Below are positions 1 to 7,509 of a DNA stretch of 64,000 nucleotides, piece after piece. The stretch's first letter is position 1, and each line of letters starts with the position of its first letter. Origin of the DNA: OLB9 sp041392785. GTDB lineage: Bacteria; Bacteroidota; Bacteroidia; Chitinophagales; Saprospiraceae. Where the stretch lies: assembly GCA_041392785.1 (NCBI GenBank), contig JAWKLK010000008.1:124001-188000 (forward strand), read 5' to 3'. The notes beneath the pieces are model-generated. The model was not told where the DNA came from and ran no database searches. It was given only the letters and a program-made list of their open reading frames with translations. The translations under genes and the position numbers were made by a program.

Positions 1-20
1 ATAAAAAGTATCAATAAACC

Positions 21-323
21 GTGAAAGAAGTTTCAATAGTAAACCTAAATAAAGACTTTGAAAGTAGAGTCAGACTTGGAATTATGTCGATACTCATGGT
101 AAACGAATGGGTTACTTTTAATGAAATCAAACAAATGCTGGACTTATCCGATGGCAATCTAGCAAGCCACACCATGGCTCTTGAAAATAAAAGGTATATA
201 GAAGTACGAAAAGCGTTTGTAGGTAAAAAACCTGAAACTTCGTACAGAGTAACAAAGGATGGCAAAAAGGCTTTTGAAAAGCATATAGAAGCCTTGGCAT
301 CGCTTATTGAACAAAAGGAATAA
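21..323 (+). CDS. Winged-helix transcriptional regulator (HTH_34/MarR-like)
   Basis: A 100-residue DNA-binding protein made of little more than one winged-helix domain. Residues 20-60 form the helix-turn-helix, with the recognition-helix region around SDGNLASHTMALE. Residues 65-85 form the wing and contain the typical Y-R-V-T-x-x-G-K-K-A-F ending. Translation must begin after an in-frame TAA at 15-17, so the GTG at 21 is the likely start. Small regulators of this family commonly sit directly before creD in Bacteroidota, as here. A perfect palindrome lies between the two genes, so the protein probably represses or autoregulates this pair. The ligand is unknown. Confidence 0.8.
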   Translation: MKEVSIVNLNKDFESRVRLGIMSILMVNEWVTFNEIKQMLDLSDGNLASHTMALENKRYIEVRKAFVGKKPETSYRVTKDGKKAFEKHIEALASLIEQKE

Positions 324-339
324 ATTTTTTTACCAATTC

Positions 340-356
340 ACTTTGTATTTCAAAGT
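340..356. promoter_or_regulatory. Palindromic operator upstream of creD
   Basis: ACTTTG-TATTT-CAAAGT is a perfect 6-bp inverted repeat with a 5-bp spacer, between the winged-helix regulator and creD. Its position, 53 bases before the creD start, suits an operator bound by the adjacent regulator. The palindrome is seen directly; the binding is inferred. Confidence 0.55.
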
Positions 357-408
357 TCTTTTAGATTTATTATATTATAATTACATTCATCACAAATTAT
401 CACTTTTT

Positions 409-1791
409 ATGGACACAAAATCACTTCTCCAAAATCAAAGTACAAGAATGACTATCAAATTGATACTGATCTTCATTCTTACTTTTTTCTTACTGATACC
501 TCAAGTACTTATCCTCGACCTCATCAATGACAGGCAAGACATCAACCAGCAAGTTACAAAAGAAGTAGCTTCAGACTGGGCTGGTGAGCAGCTTGTGACA
601 GGACCTGTATTGGTAATCCCCTATTATTTCAAAGATGAAAACGGAAAACTAAATTTTAATGTAAAAGATAACCTTATTATTTTTCCAGACAATCTAGACA
701 TCAATGGCGATCTCAATACCCACACTAAATATCGAAGTCTGTACAAAGTATTATTGTATGGTACACAATTGAAAATATCTGGAAAATTCACATTACCTGA
801 CTTATCGGAAATCAATCTTACCCCTGAAATGTTGGATTATAACGAAGCATTCATTGGTACAGGAATATCAGATATGAAGGGAATCAAAAGCAAAATCGAT
901 ACAAAATGGAATGGTCAAAATATCAAAGTTTCTCCAGGTCTAAACAATATAATTTTTAAATATGCCTATAATACTTCTTCAGAAGACTATTATACTTATT
1001 CGCAGGATCATGCACAAAATTCCGTGCGCACAGGATTTTCATCAAAAGTAGTCATTGATCCAACCAAAACGGAATATACATTTACATATGATATAGACCT
1101 GAATGGAAGCCAATCTCTGCTCTTTAGTCCTATCGCAAAAAACACAAAAGTTGAAGTAAAATCTCTTTTTCCCGACCCAAGTTTTACAGGAGATTTTCTG
1201 CCAGAACACGTGACTAATGGTCAAGGTTTTGATGCTAAATGGACCATTTTAGAATATAATAAAAATCTTCCACCATATCAAAAAGCCAATAATACTATTG
1301 ACGTCGGCACTAATATATTCGGTGTCAAAATCGCTGAAGCCATTGACAATTATTCGAAAGCCTATAGAGCAGGTAAATATATGATACTCTTCGTCATCCT
1401 CACTTTTTTGGTCGTATTTTTAACCGAAACAGTTCAGAAAGTCAACATTCATGTTTTTCAGTATGGCCTTGTAGGTCTAGCCTTAGCCATATTTTTCACC
1501 TTATTGCTTTCCATTTCTGAATTTTGGGGATATGATTTTGCTTATATCGTGTCAGCAGCGGCAACGATTGGACTTATATTTTTGTACAGCTTGGGTATGT
1601 TTCACCACAGGAAAAGCTCAATTTTACTTGCTAGTTTGCTAATAGCCTTATTTGCCTACATTTACATCATTATCCAATTAGAAAAAACAGCACTTCTAGT
1701 AGGTTCTGTTGGATTGTTTGTCATATTGGCTGCCACAATGTACATAACCCGAAAGATAAAATGGTTTGAAGATGAAGCAAAAACCGAATAA
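409..1791 (+). CDS. creD: Cell envelope integrity protein CreD, inner membrane
   Basis: CreD-family inner-membrane protein of about 460 residues, the usual family length. It has one N-terminal membrane helix (residues 13-35), a large extracytoplasmic beta-rich domain (about 40-320) with the family-typical GEQLVTGPVLVIPY segment, and five or six C-terminal membrane helices. The frame is open upstream to a TTG at 307, but that would overlap the regulator and run through the operator, so the ATG at 409 is preferred. In Escherichia coli CreD belongs to the CreBC regulon and affects envelope stress and colicin tolerance. In Bacteroidota it is normally paired with a small winged-helix regulator. 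A hairpin terminator follows at 1813. Confidence 0.85.
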   Translation: MDTKSLLQNQSTRMTIKLILIFILTFFLLIPQVLILDLINDRQDINQQVTKEVASDWAGEQLVTGPVLVIPYYFKDENGKLNFNVKDNLIIFPDNLDINGDLNTHTKYRSLYKVLLYGTQLKISGKFTLPDLSEINLTPEMLDYNEAFIGTGISDMKGIKSKIDTKWNGQNIKVSPGLNNIIFKYAYNTSSEDYYTYSQDHAQNSVRTGFSSKVVIDPTKTEYTFTYDIDLNGSQSLLFSPIAKNTKVEVKSLFPDPSFTGDFLPEHVTNGQGFDAKWTILEYNKNLPPYQKANNTIDVGTNIFGVKIAEAIDNYSKAYRAGKYMILFVILTFLVVFLTETVQKVNIHVFQYGLVGLALAIFFTLLLSISEFWGYDFAYIVSAAATIGLIFLYSLGMFHHRKSSILLASLLIALFAYIYIIIQLEKTALLVGSVGLFVILAATMYITRKIKWFEDEAKTE

Positions 1792-1812
1792 CCATTTGAA
1801 ATTTTATTGCAT

Positions 1813-1845
1813 ACAGAATAGGTTTTTGGCCTATTCTGTTTTTCT
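1813..1845 (+). terminator. Intrinsic terminator after creD
   Basis: A 10-bp perfect stem (ACAGAATAGG / CCTATTCTGT) with a 7-base loop followed by a T run, 20 bases after the creD stop. Confidence 0.75.
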
Positions 1846-1914
1846 TACTGGTTAGTCCATCCGATAACTATGTAACGAATACGACTTAAGCACAAATACT
1901 TAAAAATTTCTTTC

Positions 1915-1943
1915 ATTGCTCTCATTAATTTTCCTTATATTTG
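1915..1943 (+). promoter_or_regulatory. Bacteroidota-type promoter for the GWxTD gene
   Basis: The -7 box TATATTTG (1936-1943) fits TAnnTTTG, with a TTG at 1915-1917 as the -33 element and an 18-base spacer. The expected transcript start near 1950 supports translation from the ATG at 1968 rather than from the ATG at 1944. Confidence 0.5.
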
Positions 1944-1967
1944 ATGTGCATTTTGAAATTCATTTTC

Positions 1968-3404
1968 ATGAAATCATGTATTTATATCGCATTGTTATTT
2001 TTGCCCTGTAAATTAATAGGTGCATTGCAAATAGACCTCAATTCCTACTACTTTTTTAGTGAAAAACCGTATGCTGAGATCCAAGTTAGAGCCTTTGGAA
2101 ATTCGTTAGCTTGGCAGGAAAGTAATGATATATCCACTTCAGATGTCGAGATTGTGTTGAGTATTTTTAATGCTAAGGATTCATTAATCAATATCGAAAA
2201 ACTCATCATGCATGGCGAGACCACAACTATAAAAAAAGACCTTTTATTAGTAAGAAGATATCTACTACTTCCAAACAAATACAAGATTGAAGTAGAGGCA
2301 AAAGACATCTATAGCGAAACTGGCAAGATAATGATTCAACAATATTTTGAAATCCCTACGAGAGATGCTAGAGTTAATTTGTCAGATATCCAATTGCTTT
2401 CAATCTGCGAAAAATCCAGTGGAACTTCTGATCTCATGCGTGGTGACTGGTACATGGAACCTCTACCATATGGCATCCTTACCCCTACGGATACGTTGCT
2501 CAAAGCATATTTTGAGACCTACCATGATGTGATGTTACAGGGTGATTATTTTCTACAGTATAAAATATTACATGATGACATAGACAAAATCAATAATGAC
2601 AAACCATTGATCACCAAGTATGAAAAACTCCAAAACAATTCGACCAATGCACACCTATACACACAACCAGTGCAATCCCTCACCTCGGGAAAATATCTTC
2701 TAATAGCTACGGTACTTGATAAGCAAAAAAATGTAATAAGCAGCCAGCAGGTTCGTTTTTATAAAGAAAATCCAATAGCCGATATGGCATGGTTGGAAGT
2801 GATGGGACAAAGTCAATATAGTTATTTACAAAACAGTACAGAAGATCAATTGGATTTTGATTTAAAATCGCTTGTACCAATCATATCTACCGACAAAATC
2901 AACACTTTACATGAAGTAGTCAAAAGCAACGGACTGAATGCCAAAAGAAATTTTATTTATACCTTTTGGAAAGATCGTGAAAACCCAAAATTGGCATATG
3001 AGTCCTACCGAAATGTAGCAGAAGCCGTCAATACAAAATTTCAGACCAATGCTGGACTTGGGATACAATCTGACAGAGGATACATCTTCCTCAAGCACGG
3101 AAAACCTACCAATGTGATCACCGTAGATACAGAAGTCGACGCTCCACCATACGAAATATGGTATTATTATTCATTGCCCACGACTAAACAAACCAATGTG
3201 AGGTTTTTATTTTATAACCCATCTTTGGTGCATAATGACTTTCATTTATTGCATTCCACATGCTTGGGAGAAAGAAAAAATGAAAATTGGGAAAAAATTC
3301 TATATAAAAACGCTCCGATAGATGTAACATCACGTACACAAGGTGAAGGTAACTCTGTCATCCCATTCAATAGGAATGCAGCTAAGTTTTTTAATGAATA
3401 TTAG
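1968..3404 (+). CDS. GWxTD domain-containing secreted protein
   Basis: A 478-residue exported protein. Residues 1-20 are a hydrophobic signal peptide. A long beta-rich region follows, and the last 130 residues hold a GWxTD domain, recognised by DRGYIFLKHGKP followed by APPYEIWYYY. This domain is found mainly in Bacteroidota and related phyla; its function is unknown and it is thought to act at the envelope. The in-frame ATG at 1944 lies at the promoter's predicted transcript start, so 1968 is chosen. The gene stands alone between creD and an accessory region. Confidence 0.75.
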   Translation: MKSCIYIALLFLPCKLIGALQIDLNSYYFFSEKPYAEIQVRAFGNSLAWQESNDISTSDVEIVLSIFNAKDSLINIEKLIMHGETTTIKKDLLLVRRYLLLPNKYKIEVEAKDIYSETGKIMIQQYFEIPTRDARVNLSDIQLLSICEKSSGTSDLMRGDWYMEPLPYGILTPTDTLLKAYFETYHDVMLQGDYFLQYKILHDDIDKINNDKPLITKYEKLQNNSTNAHLYTQPVQSLTSGKYLLIATVLDKQKNVISSQQVRFYKENPIADMAWLEVMGQSQYSYLQNSTEDQLDFDLKSLVPIISTDKINTLHEVVKSNGLNAKRNFIYTFWKDRENPKLAYESYRNVAEAVNTKFQTNAGLGIQSDRGYIFLKHGKPTNVITVDTEVDAPPYEIWYYYSLPTTKQTNVRFLFYNPSLVHNDFHLLHSTCLGERKNENWEKILYKNAPIDVTSRTQGEGNSVIPFNRNAAKFFNEY

Positions 3405-3560
3405 TAACTCATATCATTTATTTTTTGCGTTATGAGATGTTAGAATTCATGTAAGCCCGTTGTGCTGATTGTGATCATACCATTAGTAGTAATTGCGTAA
3501 TATTAGGAGAAGTATTATCAAGTATAATCCAAAAAAATTATATTTATCAAATTTAAATGT

Positions 3561-4160
3561 ATGTCAATGTTCATTAGAATTATTTTTTTCATTTGTATGA
3601 CCCTATTAACTTGCATTTCTAGTTTATTATCACAGCCATTTGTAGATACAATTTATAGTGGTAGAACCCCTTATGTTGATTTCTCAGAATCTATCTCCCG
3701 AAATTTTTCAACCGCAGTATCTGAAGTAGATTTTTATAGATCCAAAACTCCTAAATATATTGAATTTAAACCAATGGTTCCTTCAATTCTGATGCGTAAT
3801 TCAAAAAAAAGGGTAAAGTCAGATATTTTATTAAAATTTGATGCCCTAATTTACACAATTTATTCTAACCATGGCTCATCTCTTCACGAAACCATTTTCA
3901 TGGAAATGTTTTATGAAAATGAAAAATTAGCAAAAGAGTGTATCAGAGGGTTACAAAAGCTAGAGAAGGCTTTTGATATTTATAAGTATAAGGATGTAGT
4001 TGAAAGCAAAACAGAAATGATAGGACAACTTGAGCATTATAACTGTTATTATACAAGGAAAGGAAATATAGTATATTTTATCTATAATATGATACCAGAC
4101 ACAAAGGAATATCCAATTACTGCTATAATGAAGAAAAAATTGCATGAAATTATTGATTAA
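3561..4160 (+). CDS. Secreted protein of unknown function (paralogue A)
   Basis: A 199-residue protein with a signal peptide (residues 1-24, cleavage after the SSLLSQ region). I do not recognise a family. It is clearly related to the protein at 4604-5224. Both share a mature N-terminus of the form F-x-D-T-(I/L)-(Y/F)-S-G-R, a central F-(D/E)-A-L-I-Y-T, and a C-terminal block beginning DVVESK that continues to Y-x-R-K-G-N. An ATG at 3567 is an alternative start. The two paralogues flank a broken small gene in a region of toxin remnants, so they could be periplasmic immunity proteins, but that is a guess. Confidence 0.6.
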   Translation: MSMFIRIIFFICMTLLTCISSLLSQPFVDTIYSGRTPYVDFSESISRNFSTAVSEVDFYRSKTPKYIEFKPMVPSILMRNSKKRVKSDILLKFDALIYTIYSNHGSSLHETIFMEMFYENEKLAKECIRGLQKLEKAFDIYKYKDVVESKTEMIGQLEHYNCYYTRKGNIVYFIYNMIPDTKEYPITAIMKKKLHEIID

Positions 4161-4175
4161 TTAATTTTTAAATAT

Positions 4176-4576
4176 ATGAAAATGAAGCACCTTTGTATAA
4201 AGTTATTATTAGTGGTGTCGATTAAGAGGGAAATGCTGGGTATTTAGAAGTGGGTGTGTCTAGATTTGGAGTTAAGGACGGAAAAGTAAATCCTCTTGCA
4301 AAAGCGGGAGAGTACATTGCAAAATATGGAAAAATGATTTCAAATAATAGTATAAAAGGATTGAGAATAAGATCATCTCCATATTTTTTTCATGAACATT
4401 GGGGTTCATCAGATAAGAATTATGTTTGTTTGGCAATGATGAGCAGTGTATGGAAAGATTTTAAAAATTTTGTAACTCAAGTCGGCTGAGCAACTAATAT
4501 TTCCAATCTTAAAAATACTGCTATACTAAATGTACATGTTCAAAGTACAAATACGCCAATAATAAAATGGAAGTAG
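4176..4576 (+). pseudogene. Broken small secreted-protein gene
   Basis: An ATG at 4176 opens a signal-peptide-like stretch (KHLCIKLLLVVSI), but this frame closes soon after. A second frame is open from 4226 and encodes a soluble fragment (residues such as GVSRFGVKDGKVNPLAKAGE) up to a TGA at 4487-4489. After that TGA the same frame continues for 28 codons to a TAG at 4574. The simplest reading is one gene of about 130 codons with a frameshift after the signal peptide and one nonsense codon. The family is unknown. It lies between the two paralogous secreted genes and could be a decayed toxin or immunity gene. Confidence 0.4.
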
Positions 4577-4603
4577 TTGAGTAGTAAAATAAATTATAAT
4601 TGT

Positions 4604-5224
4604 ATGCTCAAGTTGATAATATCGTTTAATATGCTTGTGATTCCTTTGAACCTATGTCAAGGTCAAAGTTTTACAGACACTTTATTTAGTGGGAGATCAA
4701 GAGACGTAGATTTGTCCAGTTCAATTAGTGTGTTATTTATTGACAGTTTAAATAGACTGAATCTATGTCAATATCAGTCATTTACAAATGATGAAGGTAT
4801 CCACCCAAGATCAAACGTTCCTTTTTTACTTCAATATTATTCTAACAGAATATTGAAAAATTCAAGTTTAATGGAATTTGAAGCTTTAATTTACACGGCT
4901 ATATGTGGTCATTTTGATTTTATGAAAGATACTTACATTTTGGAATTGTTTTTTGAAGATGATAAAAAAGCCATGGCATATATGAAATCCTTGGATGAAT
5001 TATATAATTTTTTTGAATACGCAAAAAAACATGATGTGGTTGAGAGTAAAGATGAGTTAGTAGGAGCAATTATAGCTTATAATTTTTTTTATAAACGTAA
5101 AGGGAATATGATATATATATTTCATAAAAATTTACCATTAAATGGTGAATTATCAACAGTTCAAACTATAAAACTTAAATTTTTGGAACAAGTAGATATT
5201 TTATATAACAATAAAAATAAATAA
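4604..5224 (+). CDS. Secreted protein of unknown function (paralogue B)
   Basis: A 206-residue protein with a signal peptide (residues 1-20, ending near LNLCQGQ). It is a paralogue of the 3561-4160 product: the mature starts (SFTDTLFSGR), the central FEALIYTA and the DVVESKDELVGA block all align. An upstream in-frame TTG at 4577 would add nine residues before the signal peptide, so the ATG at 4604 is chosen. It contains an internal near-repeat of LNLCQ-x-QSFT (residues 19-27 and about 56-64), a small duplication absent from paralogue A. The function is unknown. Confidence 0.6.
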   Translation: MLKLIISFNMLVIPLNLCQGQSFTDTLFSGRSRDVDLSSSISVLFIDSLNRLNLCQYQSFTNDEGIHPRSNVPFLLQYYSNRILKNSSLMEFEALIYTAICGHFDFMKDTYILELFFEDDKKAMAYMKSLDELYNFFEYAKKHDVVESKDELVGAIIAYNFFYKRKGNMIYIFHKNLPLNGELSTVQTIKLKFLEQVDILYNNKNK

Positions 5225-5242
5225 TTATTTAAAACATAATAA

Positions 5243-5353
5243 CATGAGGGTACAAATTTTAATTCGTATAATGATATAATAAATCAAATTCTCTTATCCC
5301 AATGCTACATCCAATACACCTACGACGCCTCAGGCAATCGGATCAAGGCCTGA
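5243..5353 (+). pseudogene. Rhs/YD-repeat remnant
   Basis: This frame reads CYIQYTYDASGNRIKA and then stops at 5351-5353. Y-T-Y-D-A-S-G-N-R is the core YD (Rhs) repeat motif, and no other YD repeat precedes it, so this is a scrap of a larger Rhs-type protein. It lies in a different frame from the pre-toxin segment that begins at 5353, which marks a deletion or recombination joint. Confidence 0.55.
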
Positions 5354-6078
5354 TGCATGGATGGTCTGGAGCTGCTATAACAATATTACAAGGTGGCAAT
5401 CCAGGGCGTGGCTTTGTATCGGGATTATCTAGTTCCTTGACTGCATCTACAGTGCAGAATCTTGGTGGTGGCAAGATAGCTACGATCATCGGAGGTAGTC
5501 TCAGTGGAGGTGTAGGAGCTGCTGTAGTAGGAGGAGATTTTTATCAAGGAGCTGTCTTTGGCTTGATATCGAGTAGCTTGAATCATGTGGCGCATGAGGT
5601 AAGTGATGCAATATCACTGAGTCAAGCTAAAAAAATTATGAAAGAATATTATGCACTGGTAGCAGGCGAGTCTAGTGATAATTATGATGAAGCAAGAGCC
5701 ATTGGAGAAATCATTTTAAAAAGGGCTGAATTAAAAGGTGTGAAACTAAAGCCTGGATGGGTTCGTAAACTTGGAAAATTTGACGCTATCGATGGTGCCA
5801 TTTATACTGAAATTATGAAAATGAGTTATGATGAAATCGTTTCATTACAATCAAATGATTCATATTATATTAGGATTAAAGGTGCAGATGATGCTTTCTG
5901 GAACCCTGGAGCTGACTATTCTAATGGAGCATACTTTTTTAATGCAACAAGTCAAAAAAACAAATTAGATATTGGGTTTAATTTTAGGACTTATAATCGT
6001 GGGATATTTACAAAAACTGCCGAGCTTGGTAAATCTACATTTTTTAAATACACTGATTCAAAGAAAAAATGGCCATGA
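5353..6078 (+). CDS. Truncated Rhs-type pre-toxin with C-terminal toxin domain
   Basis: About 241 residues from the ATG at 5353; the frame is open from 5302 but those codons read the YD remnant out of frame. Residues 2-80 match the Gly/Ala-rich helical tail typical of Bacteroidota Rhs proteins just before the toxin (LQGGNPGRGFVSG, GGDFYQGAVFG, LNHVAHE). Residues 85-241 form a separate domain with ALVAGESSDNYDEARAIGE and DYSNGAYFF. The arrangement (an early GE glutamate, then an A-I-G-x-I-x-x-x-R-A helix) recalls SleB-type cell-wall hydrolases, but that is inference. The gene has no signal peptide and no Rhs barrel, so it is a tip fragment. It overlaps the next lipoprotein gene by ATGA. Confidence 0.55.
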   Translation: MHGWSGAAITILQGGNPGRGFVSGLSSSLTASTVQNLGGGKIATIIGGSLSGGVGAAVVGGDFYQGAVFGLISSSLNHVAHEVSDAISLSQAKKIMKEYYALVAGESSDNYDEARAIGEIILKRAELKGVKLKPGWVRKLGKFDAIDGAIYTEIMKMSYDEIVSLQSNDSYYIRIKGADDAFWNPGADYSNGAYFFNATSQKNKLDIGFNFRTYNRGIFTKTAELGKSTFFKYTDSKKKWP

Positions 6079-6683
6079 GATATTTTTTATTAACGATATT
6101 GCTTAACCTGGGTTTGTCCTCTTGTGGTAAGCAAAATACATATACTTTAGATATAGTTTATAATGGTGACTCACGTTATAGTTATGTATTCTTACGTAAA
6201 AACCATAAGAATATAGACTCATTAAGGATAAAAGACTATTATGGAACATCAAAAATTAAGAAGATTGAAGATAGCACATGGCACGTAAGCCATATTGACC
6301 GTAGTGGTACAGACATTTCTATGAAAATACAGTATATCTTTAAAATCAAAAATGGAAAAATTGTTAATTCATTAGAGTTACCTTTAAGCTATGAAGATAT
6401 AGAACGGAAATACTCATTGTACATTACATCAATAAATAAAGATAGTTTATATTTGATTCATTTTACTTTTTACAACTACATAGATGGAAAAAATATAATA
6501 AATAAAAAAACAAAATATACATTAAGTTTTGATAAAGAAGATAAAATATATTATAATGATTCGTTGCTTTATAGAGGTGTTAAGTATAAAGTGGTAAGTA
6601 TTGATGGCGCAATCCTACCTTATGTGAAAAATAATTGGGGCAATTTTAAAAATGATACAATATTTATGTTTAATGAATATTAA
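6075..6683 (+). CDS. Lipoprotein, candidate immunity protein to the upstream toxin tip
   Basis: About 202 residues with a lipoprotein signal (LGLSSC lipobox, Cys near residue 18). The start at 6075 overlaps the toxin stop as ATGA, which suggests translational coupling; an ATG at 6069 is also in frame. The mature part is beta-rich and charged and matches no family I recognise. Known polymorphic toxin systems place the immunity gene directly after the toxin, and a lipid-anchored periplasmic protein would suit protection against a peptidoglycan-targeting effector. The gene is seen directly; the immunity role is inferred from position and export. Confidence 0.55.
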   Translation: MRYFLLTILLNLGLSSCGKQNTYTLDIVYNGDSRYSYVFLRKNHKNIDSLRIKDYYGTSKIKKIEDSTWHVSHIDRSGTDISMKIQYIFKIKNGKIVNSLELPLSYEDIERKYSLYITSINKDSLYLIHFTFYNYIDGKNIINKKTKYTLSFDKEDKIYYNDSLLYRGVKYKVVSIDGAILPYVKNNWGNFKNDTIFMFNEY

Positions 6684-6700
6684 AATGAAAACCCACTATA

Positions 6701-6850
6701 ATGAAGAACATATTAATATTTATTTTAGTTTTATCCAGTAATATTGCATTCGCCCAGTTCTACTTACAGCGCACATACGATACTTCTGGTAATCATGACT
6801 ATTTGCCGCTTTTAGGAAATAAAGTTATAGCATTATTTTGGGCATTTTAA
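6701..6850 (+). CDS. 49-residue secreted peptide carrying a YD-repeat scrap
   Basis: A signal peptide (ILIFILVLSSNIAFA, cleavage before QF) is followed by YLQRTYDTSGN, a YD-repeat-like motif, and a short unrelated tail ending at a TAA. It looks like the 5' end of a secreted Rhs-like gene whose body has been deleted, not a functional peptide, though expression cannot be excluded. It lies between the candidate immunity lipoprotein and the hairpin repeat. Confidence 0.4.
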   Translation: MKNILIFILVLSSNIAFAQFYLQRTYDTSGNHDYLPLLGNKVIALFWAF

Positions 6851-6864
6851 TAAAAAATAAACAT

Positions 6865-6955
6865 ATGAAATCCCCATGATGCAAACAACACAAACCAATA
6901 TGATTAAATCATGGGGATTCCATGTGACCTTTGAAACAAAAATAAATTTAAACAC
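6865..6955 (+). repeat. Dispersed hairpin leader repeat, copy A
   Basis: A 91-base element with a perfect 12-bp stem (AATCCCCATGAT at 6869-6880, ATCATGGGGATT at 6908-6919) and a 27-base loop. It continues through TTCCATGTGACCTTTGAAA up to the ATG of the next gene. A second copy lies at 32421-32502, also ending directly at an ATGAAA start. The copies differ by scattered substitutions and a short loop deletion. Confidence 0.65.
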
Positions 6956-7354
6956 ATGAAAACCAGTAACTTAATTATTCTAACCTTTATTGCATTGGGA
7001 TGTGCACGAAAGAACAAAATACATATAGACGATCTGGATAAAATTATCGTAAACAAAAATCATGTGTTTTGTCGTTGTGTATATCAGGCAAATGATAGAA
7101 TATCAAAAACTATCAATCTGCTTAAAGTTGATGGTAGCTCTGAAGTTTATTTTATAAATGAGGGATTTAGTATTGACTTTGATGAGGAGGAAGAATTTGT
7201 ATCCAATTACTTAGATAGCCTGGAAAATTTTGATAGATTTAAGAGTTTCAATGACCATAGTCTTATCCTGGCAAAATGTTTGGCATTGTACAATAGTGAA
7301 AAATTGAATAGTTTTGTAAGAAAACAGATTGACCTTAATGATAAAATTAAATAA
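6956..7354 (+). CDS. Small lipoprotein of unknown function
   Basis: A 132-residue lipoprotein with a signal peptide and an ALGC lipobox (Cys about residue 16). The mature protein is acidic, with an FDEEEEF run at about residues 77-83, and matches no family I know. It starts immediately after hairpin repeat copy A. The next small lipoprotein gene begins inside its last 17 bases, so the two are probably co-transcribed. It belongs to the run of short exported proteins among the toxin remnants and could be an orphan immunity protein. Confidence 0.55.
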   Translation: MKTSNLIILTFIALGCARKNKIHIDDLDKIIVNKNHVFCRCVYQANDRISKTINLLKVDGSSEVYFINEGFSIDFDEEEEFVSNYLDSLENFDRFKSFNDHSLILAKCLALYNSEKLNSFVRKQIDLNDKIK

Positions 7355-7508
7355 AATAATATTTATGTTCGGTACCTTTTTGCTTTGGAACGGATGTAGT
7401 CCAGTTCAAAAAAATAAAACAGTTAATTACAACAATACAATCAATGAAATATGGATAAAAATAGTAGACCTGACCTGGATTTATGCACCAATATTTAAAA
7501 AACAGTAA
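7338..7508 (+). CDS. Very small lipoprotein (56 residues)
   Basis: The ATG at 7338 overlaps the preceding stop by 17 bases. The product has a hydrophobic signal (IIFMFGTFLLW), a lipobox-like WNGC with Cys at residue 20, then about 36 mature residues ending FKKQ. The stop at 7506-7508 is one base before the next start at 7510. The tight overlap on one side and one-base spacing on the other support translation as part of an operon. It has no recognisable family and could be the truncated 5' end of a longer lipoprotein. Confidence 0.45.
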   Translation: MIKLNKIIFMFGTFLLWNGCSPVQKNKTVNYNNTINEIWIKIVDLTWIYAPIFKKQ

Positions 7509-7509
7509 A

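Noticed and set aside
307..408. Longer creD beginning at a TTG at 307
   Set aside because: It would overlap the upstream regulator and translate through the palindromic operator; CreD proteins begin shortly before the first membrane helix, as from 409.
5302..5352. Extended N-terminus of the pre-toxin frame from the ATG at 5302
   Set aside because: These 17 codons read the YD-repeat remnant out of frame and have no coding sense of their own, so the start at 5353 is preferred.
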